Shown here: positions 23,689-35,160 of the stretch, piece by piece
Layout of the letters: every line of letters begins with the position of its first letter
Position numbering within the stretch: the stretch's first letter is position 1
Assembly (NCBI GenBank): GCA_918026815.1
Contig: CAKJVC010000033.1
Span: forward strand, 152,883 to 216,882
Direction of reading: 5' to 3'
Length of the DNA stretch: 64,000 bases
Source: Chalara sp. BL73
Taxonomy: Eukaryota; Ascomycota; Leotiomycetes; Helotiales
Translations under genes and position numbers: made by a program
The notes under the pieces: generated by a model
Seen by the model: only the letters and a program-made list of their open reading frames with translations
What the model was told of the DNA's origin: nothing
Database searches by the model: none

Positions 23689-24599
23689 TCTTATTCACGG
23701 CAGGTTCTTGACCTTGGGGCTCCCTGATCGGCACTGGCACATCGACACTGGCATGTCAATTGAAAGGCATACATTTACGAGCCATCTCACCAAGCACTTT
23801 TAACTGGTGGGTCTTTCTTCTTTACAAAACATATCTTGATGGGAGTTTCATGGGTCGCACTATCACTCAATACGCCCCATTCTTCGTATATTTTCTACTA
23901 GCGTGCACCGCATTATTTAAGGAACAGAGGCTAGTAAATTGCGCCTCAGGTCTGTTCTTTGGGTGCGATCTGCAGTATTTCATGCTTTCTAGGTCCTTGC
24001 AATTCAAAACTATATTCAAAAGCACTAATTTCATGACATAACTTTCGAGACACAAGATTCTTGAACTAAAGTGGCGACTACACATAGCATGAAGACGAAG
24101 GCATTCGGTTCGTGCTTGCCCAAAATTGCCGTGCTCCCCTTTCCTTTCCAACAGCGGCACCGGACTGCCTCTTCAGCATCGAACTATCATCACAATAACG
24201 ACAGCACGCCTCTAAGTTTGCTGAAGTTACAAATCTCATTGATATTTAACTTTCTGTGGGGTCGTACGCCGCAAAAAGAAAGCTGTAGACGCACAAGGAA
24301 TACCAGTTGCCTCAGCCAGCATGGCGGCCCGGCTATCTTACCCACTCATCGGTGTGTCCAGTGTTACCGCTGCACTATGCAGAACTCAGGGGCTTTAGCG
24401 AGCCGAAGAATAGATGATCAATGTGACGACAAGTTGTCAATCTTTCATATTTATATCAAACGCTCAATTACTCTTATCCGCTAGCAATCTGCAACGCTTA
24501 AGGACGTATTTATCTTCATATTCAAGCGCTGTATGGGCTTCATCCGTAATGGGAGTGTCTATTCTATCATAATGCATCGTACTCTCATGTCTCATATGA
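23689..24599. other. Convergent intergenic region
   Basis: About 0.9 kb lie between the converging BTB-like and T5orf172 genes. Frames at 23760-24041 and 24071-24484 show no recognisable motif. Nothing else was seen. Confidence 0.4.
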
Positions 24600-25751
24600 T
24601 CATAACCTTATAGCAGTCTTCTCTCCCCAATCCACCCACCTCCGCACTACTTCGTCAACGGCTTTCACAGCATTTTTGCTCGCCTCAACCTCGAACCATT
24701 CCCTATGTTCCTTCCCACAAGTAGCACACTTGCCACTATCTTGCGACCTCTGGCTAGCTAACTCAATATGTATTAGCCTCTCAACTTTATGCGCATTCGG
24801 TACTTTCCTCGGCGTCCTTGGTAGTTGGTTGATGCTTGTTGAAGATAGGCTGGGGTGGTAGGGATAGTAGCGTACGAGGGAGAGGTTGTATCCACATTGA
24901 CGTGTCCATTGATTCAGGCGCCGTTGCACATTCTGAGCCCTGCCAATTTTGAGAAGAATAGTTTTCTTGTTCGAGTTTGGGGGGGTGGCTGCGAATGTGT
25001 TAAGCACATCGGAAGCTCGGCGGTGTCCATGCTGTGGTCGTGAGGGGGGTGCTAAAAGTGCCGGCGCAGCTTCTGATGGCGGTTCTACCGGGGCATCTTC
25101 CGAGGTCAGCCAGAACATGTAAATATATCCCTCATCGTCGTATTGGGAAACTGGTTTGGCTAGCTCGGCGAGGAGGAGAGATGTTATTTGTGGTGAGAGG
25201 GTAGTTGGAATATAGGAGAGCAATTCACTGGTCTGAGAGGAAGGATCTCGTATTATTGGTGGTCGTGATGCTATTGGTCGTTGGGCGGGCGCCTTCGCTG
25301 GTCTTGGTGCTCGGGGTTTCTCATCTGCTTCTCCTATGCAGCATAGAATCTCGAGAGTGCTACGTGGTTTCCGCCGCTTCTGACGTGCTGGTGGTGGATG
25401 GCTTTGTGTTGGTGCAGGCTGTTTCTCTGACTCCCTCCTCCGCCTCTGCTTTCTCTGCTCAACCTCCAAGAGACCCAGCCGCTCCGTCAATGTGTCTATA
25501 CTGGTCCGTTCTTTGATCGTAGACTTTTGTAGCCCTTGTGGTGAAGCAGCAACTGCTTGATCTTTATGCTGCCAACAAAACCCTAGGCTCGCCGCCTCGC
25601 TCGGTGTCGCGCCAGGCGAGGACTGAGGAGATTTGGAGATTGGTCTTCTGCAAGGACGTCCATTCGAGGTGAGACCACGACATGTGGCAGCTGGGTTCTT
25701 TGAGTCTGAGCGAGGCAGCAGTGATTCGGGAGTATGTGGTATGAAGGGCAT
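24600..25751 (-). CDS. T5orf172/DUF1766 (GIY-YIG-like) domain protein
   Basis: A single exon of 383 aa. The first ~200 residues are low-complexity and basic, with a Cys-rich N-terminal patch (CRGLTSNGRPCRRP...GFCWQH) that may bind zinc and a coiled RRRRESEKQ stretch. The C-terminal half is the T5orf172 domain: GYIYMFWLT (the GIY-like strand), LLKIGRAQNVQRRLNQWTRQ (KIG-R motif), then HKVERLIHIELA with the conserved Glu, followed by CATCGKEHREWFEV. Fungal relatives include the S. pombe meiotically up-regulated protein Mug113; nuclease activity is plausible by fold but unproven. It is GC-richer than its neighbours. The start at 25751 (MPFIPHTPESLLP) has a good open frame and no better ATG. Confidence 0.85.
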   Translation of the reverse strand: MPFIPHTPESLLPRSDSKNPAATCRGLTSNGRPCRRPISKSPQSSPGATPSEAASLGFCWQHKDQAVAASPQGLQKSTIKERTSIDTLTERLGLLEVEQRKQRRRRESEKQPAPTQSHPPPARQKRRKPRSTLEILCCIGEADEKPRAPRPAKAPAQRPIASRPPIIRDPSSQTSELLSYIPTTLSPQITSLLLAELAKPVSQYDDEGYIYMFWLTSEDAPVEPPSEAAPALLAPPSRPQHGHRRASDVLNTFAATPPNSNKKTILLKIGRAQNVQRRLNQWTRQCGYNLSLVRYYPYHPSLSSTSINQLPRTPRKVPNAHKVERLIHIELASQRSQDSGKCATCGKEHREWFEVEASKNAVKAVDEVVRRWVDWGEKTAIRL

Positions 25752-26260
25752 GCTGTGTTAGTTGGATAGCAAAAAGGATAGCAAAAGTCAGGATATACGA
25801 TCATGCCCCCGAGAGGAGGCAATGACTGTTGGAAGGCAACCTCTCATCATGAATCACTGAAATCGTGTTGTCGATGAAGGGAGGCTGGGTGTGGCTGGGG
25901 GAACCCGACCCATTTTTGGTTTAGCGAGGGGCTCTCGTCCACATCTCTAACGAGATTTGCCTTGACTTTGCACAGCAAAAAAGGATGCATGATCAGATAA
26001 ACAAGTTTATTTTCATTCGCATATACGAAGCTTGTACAAATATGCTCGTTTTAACAAGCACCTTTTGACTCGAACCCAACTTCTAATATCCGGCGTTAAC
26101 TTTAGAGGGAAGGAAGAGAGCCATCTATCGGTTATAGTTTGTAATATTACTGCTAGGAAAACCATCAACAAATTTCAAGCATCAACCTAACATGGTATGA
26201 AATTGAACCCCAAAAAATTGCAAAAACACAGGTATAATGATTGACTTTAACAATCTTTCT
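25752..26260. other. Intergenic region between T5orf172 gene and tRNA
   Basis: AT-rich DNA without a coding frame. Downstream of the tRNA on the minus strand are two T-runs (T5 at 26222-26226 and T6 at 26212-26217) that could end Pol III transcription. Confidence 0.4.
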
Positions 26261-26331
26261 GGACTCGCGGGGAATCGAACCCCGGACCACTCCCATGCTA
26301 AGGGAGTATTATACCACTAAACCACAAGCCC
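26261..26331 (-). tRNA. tRNA-Ala(AGC)
   Basis: The 71-nt minus-strand sequence folds as a cloverleaf: acceptor GGGCTTG/CGAGTCC, anticodon stem CTCCC/GGGAG around loop TTAGCAT (anticodon AGC), and T arm CGGGG-TTCGATT-CCCCG. Position 3:70 is a G:U pair, the hallmark identity element of alanine tRNA. There is no intron. T-runs at 26222-26226 and 26212-26217 downstream fit Pol III termination. Confidence 0.96.
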
Positions 26332-28360
26332 GATGCTTTTCTTATTAATGCGAAGTGCCTAATTTAATAGATGAATTGGATTTATTTGTTTGTTTGGCTT
26401 GTGCACAGGGGTAGTCTGAACCAATCGATTATGATAATCCCCACCTTGTTAGGCCGCGGACCTACTTCCCCACTAAGGCTGTATTATTTCCCAGAAACCA
26501 CATTGCCTACCCTGAAATAATAGAGATCACTGTTGCATTATACCATTATAACAAAGCCTACTTTAAATGTAGTCTTGCTCGCCCTTGCTGCAAGAAGTCC
26601 AATCTGATGGACTACCCTCTATTGTTGGTTGAAGTACTAGCAAATTTCATTACTTATCAAATTACCAGCCACATCATCTTGCGATATCCGGTAGTATCGG
26701 GTTATCAGACTAAGATAATGGGTGAATGTTAGAAGGCTAGCCAAGATCTGGCTCAGTACTCCCTCTTTGGGCGTCCAAGCTATTTTTTTTACAGATTGAC
26801 TTCAGACCTAAAAAGTGACATCCGACCAAGAAATATTGCACTATCAGCAATGGCCTGGGATTGAGTTTCCTGGTGGAGCACGCTCCTCAGAACTTTATAC
26901 ATGGCGCATCTGACTTAATATGTACGGGGCAAATATGCTATGTAGGTGATACAGGGCTTGGAAAGTTATATCAATAACTCCAAAGCCACGATCTTCACTC
27001 AATGGCTTGAAAAGGACATGTAATGGATATATAATTTCAACCCAAGAACATATCTAGCGGAAATTTCTAGAGAAGTCGATATTGAGCGTCAAGCCGGCAC
27101 CTAGGCATGTCCCGAGTCCGCCTGGAAAGATTTATATTGACAGGTTATTCCTCGCTCAAGGAAACAAAGACTTGGGTACATCGGGATTCGTTCAAAGCGA
27201 GGGTATGAGGGCCCTTCAAGCGACCTCAACCACCACTAAAAGCGCCTGTTTAAACAATCATGTTCCAATTGCCATCGAAGAAAATGGCCGGTCATGTTTT
27301 CGCCTGCAACAACTAGGCTATGAGACCTTATCGTTTAGTTCCCTGGCACTGATATTCTGGCCAACCGTAATAGAGAACCGAAAGGTAGAGTCATAAACGA
27401 TTCGAGTGAAAATACTACTATTGAGCGGCCCGGAACCTTTATTGCAAGCGCTAGTCCTAGACGTGCAAGAAACCTGGCAAGTTTGGAATGCCGAATATCA
27501 TGAAGTGGTACTCAGACTTCATCTTCACGACCTTCAAGTGCTGACTGGAGCTTCAAAGAGCCGGATATACTGGATATCAACTGTATATACATGGCATGGA
27601 GAGTGGACTGTCAAAGCAAAAGTGACCAAAGGGTAATTCTCAGACTGTCGACTACCGCTTCATACTATTTAGAGCAAGACTTCTCGAAAACAAAACTCTT
27701 GATTGTAGTACGTCAAGTGGCATTGCAATTCCAACATTTATTTGTCAGGTGGTATCGTCAATGACTTGGGGCCAATTTCCAAACAAAAGGAATAAATAAA
27801 AAAAAGGATGAAGTGAGAAGATGTTGATGCGAGAATGCTGCTATAAATAAACATGTTCAGCCAGAAAAGCTTAACAGATCTAGATGTGGATGTTTTCGAT
27901 TATCAATGTGGTTCCAGCGTGGAAAATCCCCATCATGTGAAATCTTGGCTCGCATCAGCCGCTGAGATGCTTCGCCTCACGCCGAGCTCTCGCGGCAACC
28001 ACCAACCAACTAGACTGACGAGCACAGCCTTCACAGCCTTGTGGGGTGTAAGCTTCAGAGCATTGATCTGACGTCGACCATGATGGCCGCTACGCGGAAT
28101 CTTTGGGTGAACCGACAGCGCCTCGTCCCCGCAGCAATTGGGATAGGCAAACCGGTTGCACATTTTGCCGCCAGGAGAACAACATGCTAGAAACATACGG
28201 TGTCAAGCTAGGGCAGTGGCAGAAGCTCTACCCGAGCTGAAACGTACAGTTAGGGTCTCTCCCAGTCGTGGAGGGTACCATGCGCCAGAGAGCCTTGCCA
28301 ATAGCATTGAATGAATGGTCTGACATGCAAGAGCTTAAGGTAAAATGAGGGGAAGCAAGT
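26332..28360. other. Two-kilobase gene-free stretch
   Basis: No convincing gene. Frames at 27082-27396, 27406-27636 and 27853-28071 (plus) and 27933-28196 (minus) have no recognisable motif. The distal part is presumably the promoter of the LURP-one-related gene. No terminal repeats or transposon domains were seen beside the tRNA. Confidence 0.4.
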
Positions 28361-28369
28361 GTATATAAG
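28361..28369 (+). promoter_or_regulatory. TATA-like box of the LURP-one-related gene
   Basis: GTATATAAG lies 120 bp before the ATG at 28489. A CT-rich stretch (CTCTCTACCC) follows about 30 bp downstream, as expected near a fungal transcription start. Inference from position and sequence only. Confidence 0.5.
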
Positions 28370-28488
28370 TTGAGCTTGCCGCCCTTTGCTCTCTCTACCC
28401 ACCTATATACCTACCTACCTTAGTATACCTGACCACAAGCCAACCTACACCAACACCTGCCACTCCCATAACAACATACATATTCGAA

Positions 28489-29142
28489 ATGGCTCAAGTC
28501 AACCTTCCACCTGTTCAGCCCCACCTAGGCATCAACGCAGCCTTCTGCGTCCCTCACCAAACGGTCCTGAAGATGCAAGAAAAAGTATGGTCCCTCTCCG
28601 GCGACACCTTCCACATCACAGATCAAGCGGGCGTGGAAGTGGTACAATGCCGTGGAACCACCTTCAGCCTGTCGGATCGCAAGCAATTCCTCGACGCGCG
28701 GGGCCAGCCCCTGTTCGCCCTGCGGACCAAACTGCTGGCTCTGCACAAGACATATTATGGCGAGACGCAAGATGGAACTACATTATTTACCGTGAAAGCA
28801 AAGTTCTCTAGTATGTGCAAGATCCAGTTCGCCATTCAGAAAACTAGTAACTAACAGAAAGTAGTCGGTAAGGCCAAGATGAACGCAACATTCACGAATC
28901 TTGCGTCGGATAAAAAGGAAATCGAACTCTGCATTCGTGGAGATTGGTTTGACAAGTCGGCACAAATCACGATTGGCGAGGGTGGGCCAGTCGTAGCATC
29001 CATTAACCGCTCGATCCTGACCGCAGGCCAAATCTTTGGCGGACAGCAGACATACTACGTGACTGTGGCACCTGGCGTGGATCTGTCCTTGATGGCCGCG
29101 CTGTGTGTCTGTTTGGATGAGAAAGAAAACGAAAAGAAGTGA
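28489..29142 (+). CDS. LURP-one-related (LOR/DUF567) family protein
   Basis: Exons 28489-28810 and 28865-29142 (54-bp intron, GTATGT...GTAG) give 199 aa, the usual LOR length. The fold is a beta-barrel related to tubby C-termini and phospholipid scramblases. Motifs: KVWSLSGDTFHITDQAG, then the repeated strand block LDARGQPLFALRTKLLALHK, a FTVKAKF strand just before the intron, and ELCIRGDWFDKSAQITIGEG then YYVTVAPGVDLSLMAALCVC near the end, which is the conserved LOR C-terminus. The 3' splice site is the second AG (…AAAGTAG); the first (…AACAG) would run into a stop. It has a TATA-like box and a compact promoter. Cellular role in fungi is unknown. Confidence 0.87.
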
Positions 29143-29399
29143 GGTAGATGTAGGATTGGTTGGCGCCTGGGAACTGGGGATTCGGATATGGAGCGATGGT
29201 AATATATTATGTCTATCTATACCCTTACGTACACCTGAAATTTATGAAAGCCTTGGGCTCATGAAGCACGCCTCTTTCTCAGTGCAATGCCGGCTATGCT
29301 AGAAAGCAAATAGGTATCATACTCCATTCTTTAGCGCCCCCCCCCCCCAAAACTCCTCTCCAAGCAAAGCAAGATATATGCCACAAGAACGCCTGATCA

Positions 29400-31833
29400 T
29401 CAATCCTTAAGTCCGACCCCAAACTCTTCATACAGTTCTCCTATTCGTACGCCTCGATTGTCCGCAATCATACCGATAAGCCCCTGACCAACGTCACGAA
29501 TATCGTTGTACTCATGAAGCAGTTTGATGTGTTCCTTAACTGTTTCTGCTGCGGGAGCTCTACTTTTAGTCAGAGAATATTCTGGATTGCATACTTCGAG
29601 GCAAAGGAGGCCATACTTGAGCTCCTTGGTGATCTCCTCCAGCTTAGCTGTACTAGCTGCCAACTCTGCTTCGAGTGTAGAATTACGGTTCTGTAACGAG
29701 GCCTGAGGACTTCAGAATATGGTTCGGAACCATATAGGCGAAGAAAACTCACCATCTTCATAGATTTCAACTCGGCCATCACAACATCTTTGCTTTGAGA
29801 TCCTTCTGGTGCACTAAAAGAGGTGCTTGGCTTTCTCTTCCTACTCCCAATGAAAGATTGGACGAGATTTGGCTGAGACATCTGTGATTCAATCGTCCCA
29901 ACCACACTGATGACCTCTCCGTGCGAAATATCTGCATTAATAGAAGGATCGATAAGTTTTGCTGCATCTGGGAGCCCTTCGAGCTCCTCCTGGAAGGGGG
30001 GTGCTTTTCCTTTGTTTTTGAGGGTATTTCCAAAAGTGGCGGATGTGCTAGTTTGTGCTTTTTCCCAAGGCGGAGTTGTTAGCCTAACACCACCCTCAGT
30101 GTCTGTATCCTCTAGAGGAAGCGAAATCGCTCGCGCTTCAGATGCATACCCGCTAAGATGCGTTGCAGAATCTCTAGAAAGGGGAGGAGGCTGGCAAATT
30201 TCCCGTACAACTAGACTGCTCATTTGTGCTAGTTGTGTCGCCGATCTATCAGAAGATTGAGTCAGTGACTATTTATTAAGTGGTAAATTTTTAACGGTAT
30301 GCCAACACGAAGATCTATGACGTGGCAAAAATGAATCATATGAATGTCGCATAACAGAGGTCCACAAGTCACAGGCTTTCTATTCCGACCTGCTCTGAAC
30401 TTACTTTTGTAGAACATGGGCCTCATCCTCACTACTTTCAGTGGCCAAAAAGATGATGCGATCTTCATCCTTTCCTAGGACTTCTGGGGGAAAAGTTAGG
30501 ATACCTCCTTTCAAAACTAGCCTACTTTAGACACGAGGATGCTAGAAGACTGGGCAACCAGTCTCCCATGGCTTTGTCGATACTGATATTTCTTCGGTAA
30601 AGTAGAATCGGGGACTTACTTTGAGGTGGGGCCATTTCGTGAGACGTAGGTGAACGATGGTTGGATGTTTGTGCTAATCTATCTGAGTTAGTTAGATGTT
30701 TGTATGGTATTTCCATCCTTTCACTCTGATCGACTTAAATTATATATTCTATGCTTACGGACATGGGATCACTGAATCCTTGTGGTGATTTCGGGTACTC
30801 TCATCCGAAGTACTTTTGGCCCTACTCGATGAAACTTTAGGCATAGGTTCGTTCAGATCCGCTTCGTCTGAGTTTGCCATTGTTTCGGTACGTGAGCTGT
30901 TATTGATTGAAGATTTGTGACTATTCTGGAGCAAGCACGAGTTAGATAGTATATTACAGATACTAGACTTGAACCTACTCGTTCACACTCACTTAAGGCA
31001 AATGGTTGTGGTGTGTCTCGGCATGTGGCTTGACAGTCATTTGAACGTACTTCTACTTCGGCAGACATTGAATCTTTTGGCTTCCCTGCTTGTTCGTTGC
31101 TGACATCGTCACCCTGAGAAGCTCCCATGGCAGGCCTTTCAAGAGAGAAGTCAGGAATCTGGTGTTTACCCCCAATGGCCAATCTCTGAATCTGCTCCTC
31201 CTTATTGACGACGGCTGTGTCACATTCAGAGGTTTGTTTGCTCTGGTCGCCATGCTGAACCCTCAAGTCATCATGATCGTGTTTTTCAATTCCTAATAAC
31301 GTGACGGCGGCGATCTCTGGTACTTGAACGCCTACCTCCCCATCATAAGAGAGTTCTGATAATGCGTCACTGTCTGGAACTACGGTAATATGAATTAGCA
31401 CTGATATTTCTCTTTTATCTACTACCAACATATGGGCTTTGTATCCTAGCAACTTACTCTCCTTCCTGGCGACTTTTGGTGTTTCACTACTTCCAATTCC
31501 TAATACATCAGTATCTGCATCTCCGCTGTCGTCAGTTTCACCCTCAATCGCTTCGTGGGGCAGAACAGGAAGCTTTAAACCAGCATTATCTTGATCTTGG
31601 AATAATGAAGCAGACGTAGCGGCAGTTGGAAAAGCCTGGATATCTGATGAATCAAGCGTCTGAATTCCGTGTTCTCCACCCCGGATTTCCAAACGTATTG
31701 GAGCGCCTTCAGAATGTTGAGACATGTCCAACAATTGCCCTGTTGGTGCGGACTGTGGATTCTCGCGAGGACTGCTTGGCGTGGTTAAGACTAAATTCGA
31801 CGATACCTGCTTCTTGTCTTCTGGAGATGCCAT
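29400..31833 (-). CDS. Swi5/Sae3-domain DNA repair protein with a long N-terminal extension
   Basis: Seven exons (31833-31458, 31379-30979, 30925-30759, 30678-30620, 30483-30405, 30245-29753, 29702-29400) join in phase to about 625 aa. The last ~85 residues are the Swi5/Sae3 domain: a coiled coil (EAELAASTAKLEEITKEL) and the hallmark LLHEYNDIRDVGQGLIGMIA then RGVRIGELYEEFG. Swi5 proteins, with a Sfr1/Mei5 partner, help Rad51/Dmc1 strand exchange. The upstream ~540 residues are acidic, Ser/Glu/Asp-rich and look disordered. The first intron (31457-31380) is 78 bp and stop-free in frame, so it could be retained, adding 26 residues. Exon 3-4 and 5-6 joins use weaker sites but keep phase (PCPLAQ, LQKSATQL). 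The Swi5 part is firm; whether the distal exons belong to the same gene is inference. Confidence 0.75.
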
Positions 31834-32191
31834 TCTGCATGCTCCACATCATTGATAATCCATCGAGGAGTTGCATACAAGGAGACAGGTACCTATGATA
31901 AGAACTGTTGTCATGATATTTTGCAGGTGCTGTTGATGAAAGAAGAAGGAACGCCGTGCACTGACGGGGCGTCAATGTCAGTATGAATCACGTGCTTTAG
32001 CGAGCCCCTTTTCTTTTTGATCCAAATAGACAAAACAGCGGCCTTTGTTAGGGTATTTCTATGGTTTAGGAAGAGATAAAGTTCCTTCTGCCAGACTTAC
32101 TAAAGCCATAGTCAGAATGCTTGAACAAGTTTTCAAGATATGGACAGAATTAATTTTTGAAGAAGTTGAGAATCTTCCTCATTATAGATTA
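31834..32191. other. Intergenic region left of the foldback element
   Basis: Upstream of the Swi5-domain gene. No coding frame of note (a 63-codon frame at 32045-32236 runs into the repeat). Its end at 32190-32191 is the TA that duplicates at the right end of the foldback element. Confidence 0.35.
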
Positions 32192-32806
32192 CTGTATGAC
32201 ACAACTACCAACGTGCAACAACGCAAAATAAAGTAATAGGATATGACAATTGATCTAATTTCAAATCGCAATTAGAAATCGACTATTAGCTTGCGAAATA
32301 CTTAAAGAGGTTAAAACAACACACTTTTTTTTCTGACTAAACTTTCTGGCCAATATTCCTGACTAACGTTTCTAGCTGACTTTCTTTGTATTGATATCTT
32401 GTAGTTGTATTGTACGGTACAGTGAAAGAGCAAAAAGAAAACGAACCCCCCCCCCCCCCCCCCCCCAAAAAAAAGCCAAGACAGTAAGTTCCACGTGGCT
32501 TTTCTTTACTTCCTGCATATATTACATCTTTTTTCGAGATCATTTCTTCTTTTCTATGTTCTTATTTAATCACAATACAACCAGCTAAGAACGTTAGTCA
32601 GAAACGTTAGCCAAATCAGCTATATGAACCAGGTCAGCTAGGATCATCAGTCCGGAAAATTTGCCAGAAACATATTGCTTTGATTTTTTTTGTTAAGTAT
32701 TTCGTAAACAAATTGTTAATTTCTAATAGCGATTTGAAATTGGATTAGTTGTCATATTTTATTATTTCATTTTGCGTTGTTGCACGTTGGTAGTTATGTC
32801 ATGCGG
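32192..32806. mobile_element. Foldback/MITE-like element with long inverted repeats and TA duplication
   Basis: About 115 bp at the left (32192-32306) match the reverse complement of 32692-32806 with modest divergence; for example ACTACCAACGTGCAACAACG at the left equals the reverse complement of CGTTGTTGCACGTTGGTAGT at the right. Weaker pairing continues inward (around 32336-32385 with 32605-32665), so most of the element can form one hairpin. Flanking TA at 32190-32191 and 32807-32808 fits a Tc1/mariner-type TA target-site duplication. No transposase frame is present, so it is non-autonomous. A C21 run lies inside at 32446-32466. Arm divergence suggests an old insertion. Confidence 0.75.
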
Positions 32807-33296
32807 TAAATACTTTCACGCTCTCAATAATGTTCAAAACATTTTGAAAACGTTTTTGAGACACTTTAACTATTTACGACATGCAGCAAATACCTCGGTC
32901 ATTGAAAATAGTAGTTCTGATTGGTTGATATAAAAACCCCTGATTGGTTGTTTAGCCTTTAGTGGGGACATCCCAATGTACAACCCGTTTTTGCAACGTT
33001 CATAACTTGCACGCATGCAACAAAGTCGGAGCCAGTTAAAGAATGTTTTCTTATCAGTCAAAGATAAAATTCATGACTAGTAAGCTAGTTTTAAGAGCCA
33101 GGTATGAATAAATCGCATCGTTGCGTGTATAAAAAACTCCAAACTCCGCCCCACTACAAGTGTGCTGTGGTGTCCTGCACAATAAAGTATATACAAGAAT
33201 ATCCTATCTATCCCTTTCTAAGGTCTAAGTGTGTCATTTTACACCAAAATCAATGTTCTATATATTTGTCCTCGCAAGGACGTGATTTAGCCCCGC
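32807..33296. other. Intergenic region between foldback element and MFS gene
   Basis: AT-rich DNA with no supported gene; frames at 32870-33061 (minus) and 33104-33349 (plus) have no known motif. The right end probably contains the 3' UTR of the MFS gene. Confidence 0.35.
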
Positions 33297-35160
33297 CTAA
33301 AACTTTAGATGGAACGCACTCCGTGCAATCTAAATTGTGTCAGTGGTAGATGAGGAATTGAGAGACGAGGGGTCTTACCTTGCTTCTCAACCTCTTGCCA
33401 AAGATATACATTGGAAGACTGAAGGCACTGACTCCCAAATTTGCAATAGCCACAATCATAAACACTACCTTGGGACCGCTCTGATCGAACCAACTGTTCA
33501 CAAAGTTACTCATGCCCAAGCTGAGCAACGCCTTAATGAAATTCATGGTGACAAATGCCTGCGCCGCATGTGTAGGGTGGCAATCCATGACATAGGTAAA
33601 CATAGCGCTCATGGCAAACGGTACCGCAAAGGTCTGCACGCCCAGGAAAGCAATGGGGACGTAGATGGAAGCACCCGCAGCAACACTATATCCAAACCCG
33701 ACATACGCAACAGTGGAGAGTGAAGCAGCAACAGTCATGAGAATGAGGCGGAATTCGGGCTCATAGATGCCATTGTTATGTTTTGTGACGAATTGCACGA
33801 TGAAATCGGCACAGTAGCCTGAGACGAGAGTGCCAACAAGACCAACGCCGAAAAGAGGAAGGTTGGTGAGACCAATTTGTGAGGCAGTGAGATTATAAGG
33901 TGGGGCCGAGAAGATAGTGTCCTGCAAGAGGGCGATAAGTGTGAGGCCAGCTGCGTAGAAACTGTAAGTCATAGCGCTAAAGATCACAGCAGGAAAGGTA
34001 ACCAGTGGAAGTGGCTTGAATGCCATGCGCCAAAAGGAAGCGTGAGAGATGCGACCTTGAAAGACCTTGAGGCGTTGAGAGTACGTCTTCTTTGTTTCTG
34101 GTATGATAATCTCATAAACGTGGAGGGAGGCTTTGTCAAAGACGACCTCTGTTTCTGGAGGCGGAGCAAAGTAGACGGTCTCTGGAACGAAGAAGTACAT
34201 GGCGGGTATGATTCCAGCATATATAAGTGCGCATATTCCGAACGTAAATTTAAAGCCAAGATTTTGAATGATGAAACCAGCGATGAGCTGACTAGTTATT
34301 GTTAGCTTGAAGTTACGAAAGGGGCCTTGGTCATACCCAAGTTTGACACCACCCATAACGAAGAGATTCCATATGCTCAGCATCTTCCCCTTCTCATGGA
34401 CAAAGAAGAGTTCAGATACAGTCGCGCTGACTAGCGTTTCTAGAGGCGCTGCAGCGAATCCTTGAATGGCTCTCATGATTGATAGGGACAGAAAGTTCTA
34501 ATAGTCCGATTAGTACTTGCATAACCACAAAAAGAGTGTTTACTTACACCGGCAAAGAAACCCCAAGCACTTGTCCCAAACAGCGCTAGTGCGGAAATGA
34601 TGAATACTGGCCGCTTTCCCCATACTGCCGCCGCCGCAGCTGTAAAGAATGTTCCCGTTCCAGTTGTCAATTGCATCACACCCACAATATTGAAAGATAT
34701 TTGATCGACAGAGACTCCAAACGCTGTAGCAATGTCATCGAATCCAGTGGTAATCATTGGGCCAAGACTATATATCGTAAATTTTACCATCAAGTTGAGG
34801 CTTCGATCGACTTACGAGACTGTAACTCCTGACGTTAACGAGAGGATGAAAAGAATCGCCAGCTTGGTAGACGTAGACCTGTTCTGAATGTTAATAGCTT
34901 ACTACCGTGTTTTCCATTCAGAACGTACCAATTGAGTGGATCATTAGGACTGTCCGTTGGCTGGGGATTGAGAACGATATCTCCTCTCTTCTTTGGCTCC
35001 TCATATTCCCAGTCCTCTAGTTTTGCTATATGGAGAGTTAGTTATTTCCAGCGGCGTCATTAGCTACAACTGTGCACCCACCTGGGTCGACAACTTCATG
35101 AATATTAACTGTCCCTGGTACGTTTGGATATTTTGGATCGTTCAAGACTCCCAACCCCAT
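33297..35160 (-). CDS. Major facilitator superfamily transporter, fungal HOL1/DHA1-like
   Basis: Seven exons (35160-35082, 35025-34929, 34878-34816, 34767-34548, 34497-34337, 34291-33379, 33329-33297) give 521 aa with about twelve hydrophobic segments. The start MGLGVLNDPKYPNVPGTV is the family N-terminus; DSPNDPLNWSTSTKLAILF leads into TM1, and AAAAVWGKRPVFIISALAL and MRAIQGFAAAPLETLVSATV mark the MFS signature regions. The large loop (~TM6/7) carries VFQGRISHASFWRMAFKP, typical of these fungal proton-coupled transporters. Introns are 45-56 bp. The last exon is only 33 nt; reading through its intron instead would change the C-terminus from KIARSAFHLKF to KVRPLVSQFLIYH. Substrate cannot be told; relatives move cations, polyamines or drugs. 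Confidence 0.87.

Noticed and set aside
30853..30978. Open frame continuing past the second Swi5-gene exon
   Set aside because: The frame ends in a stop; a 53-bp intron with a CTAAC branch fits phase and size better.
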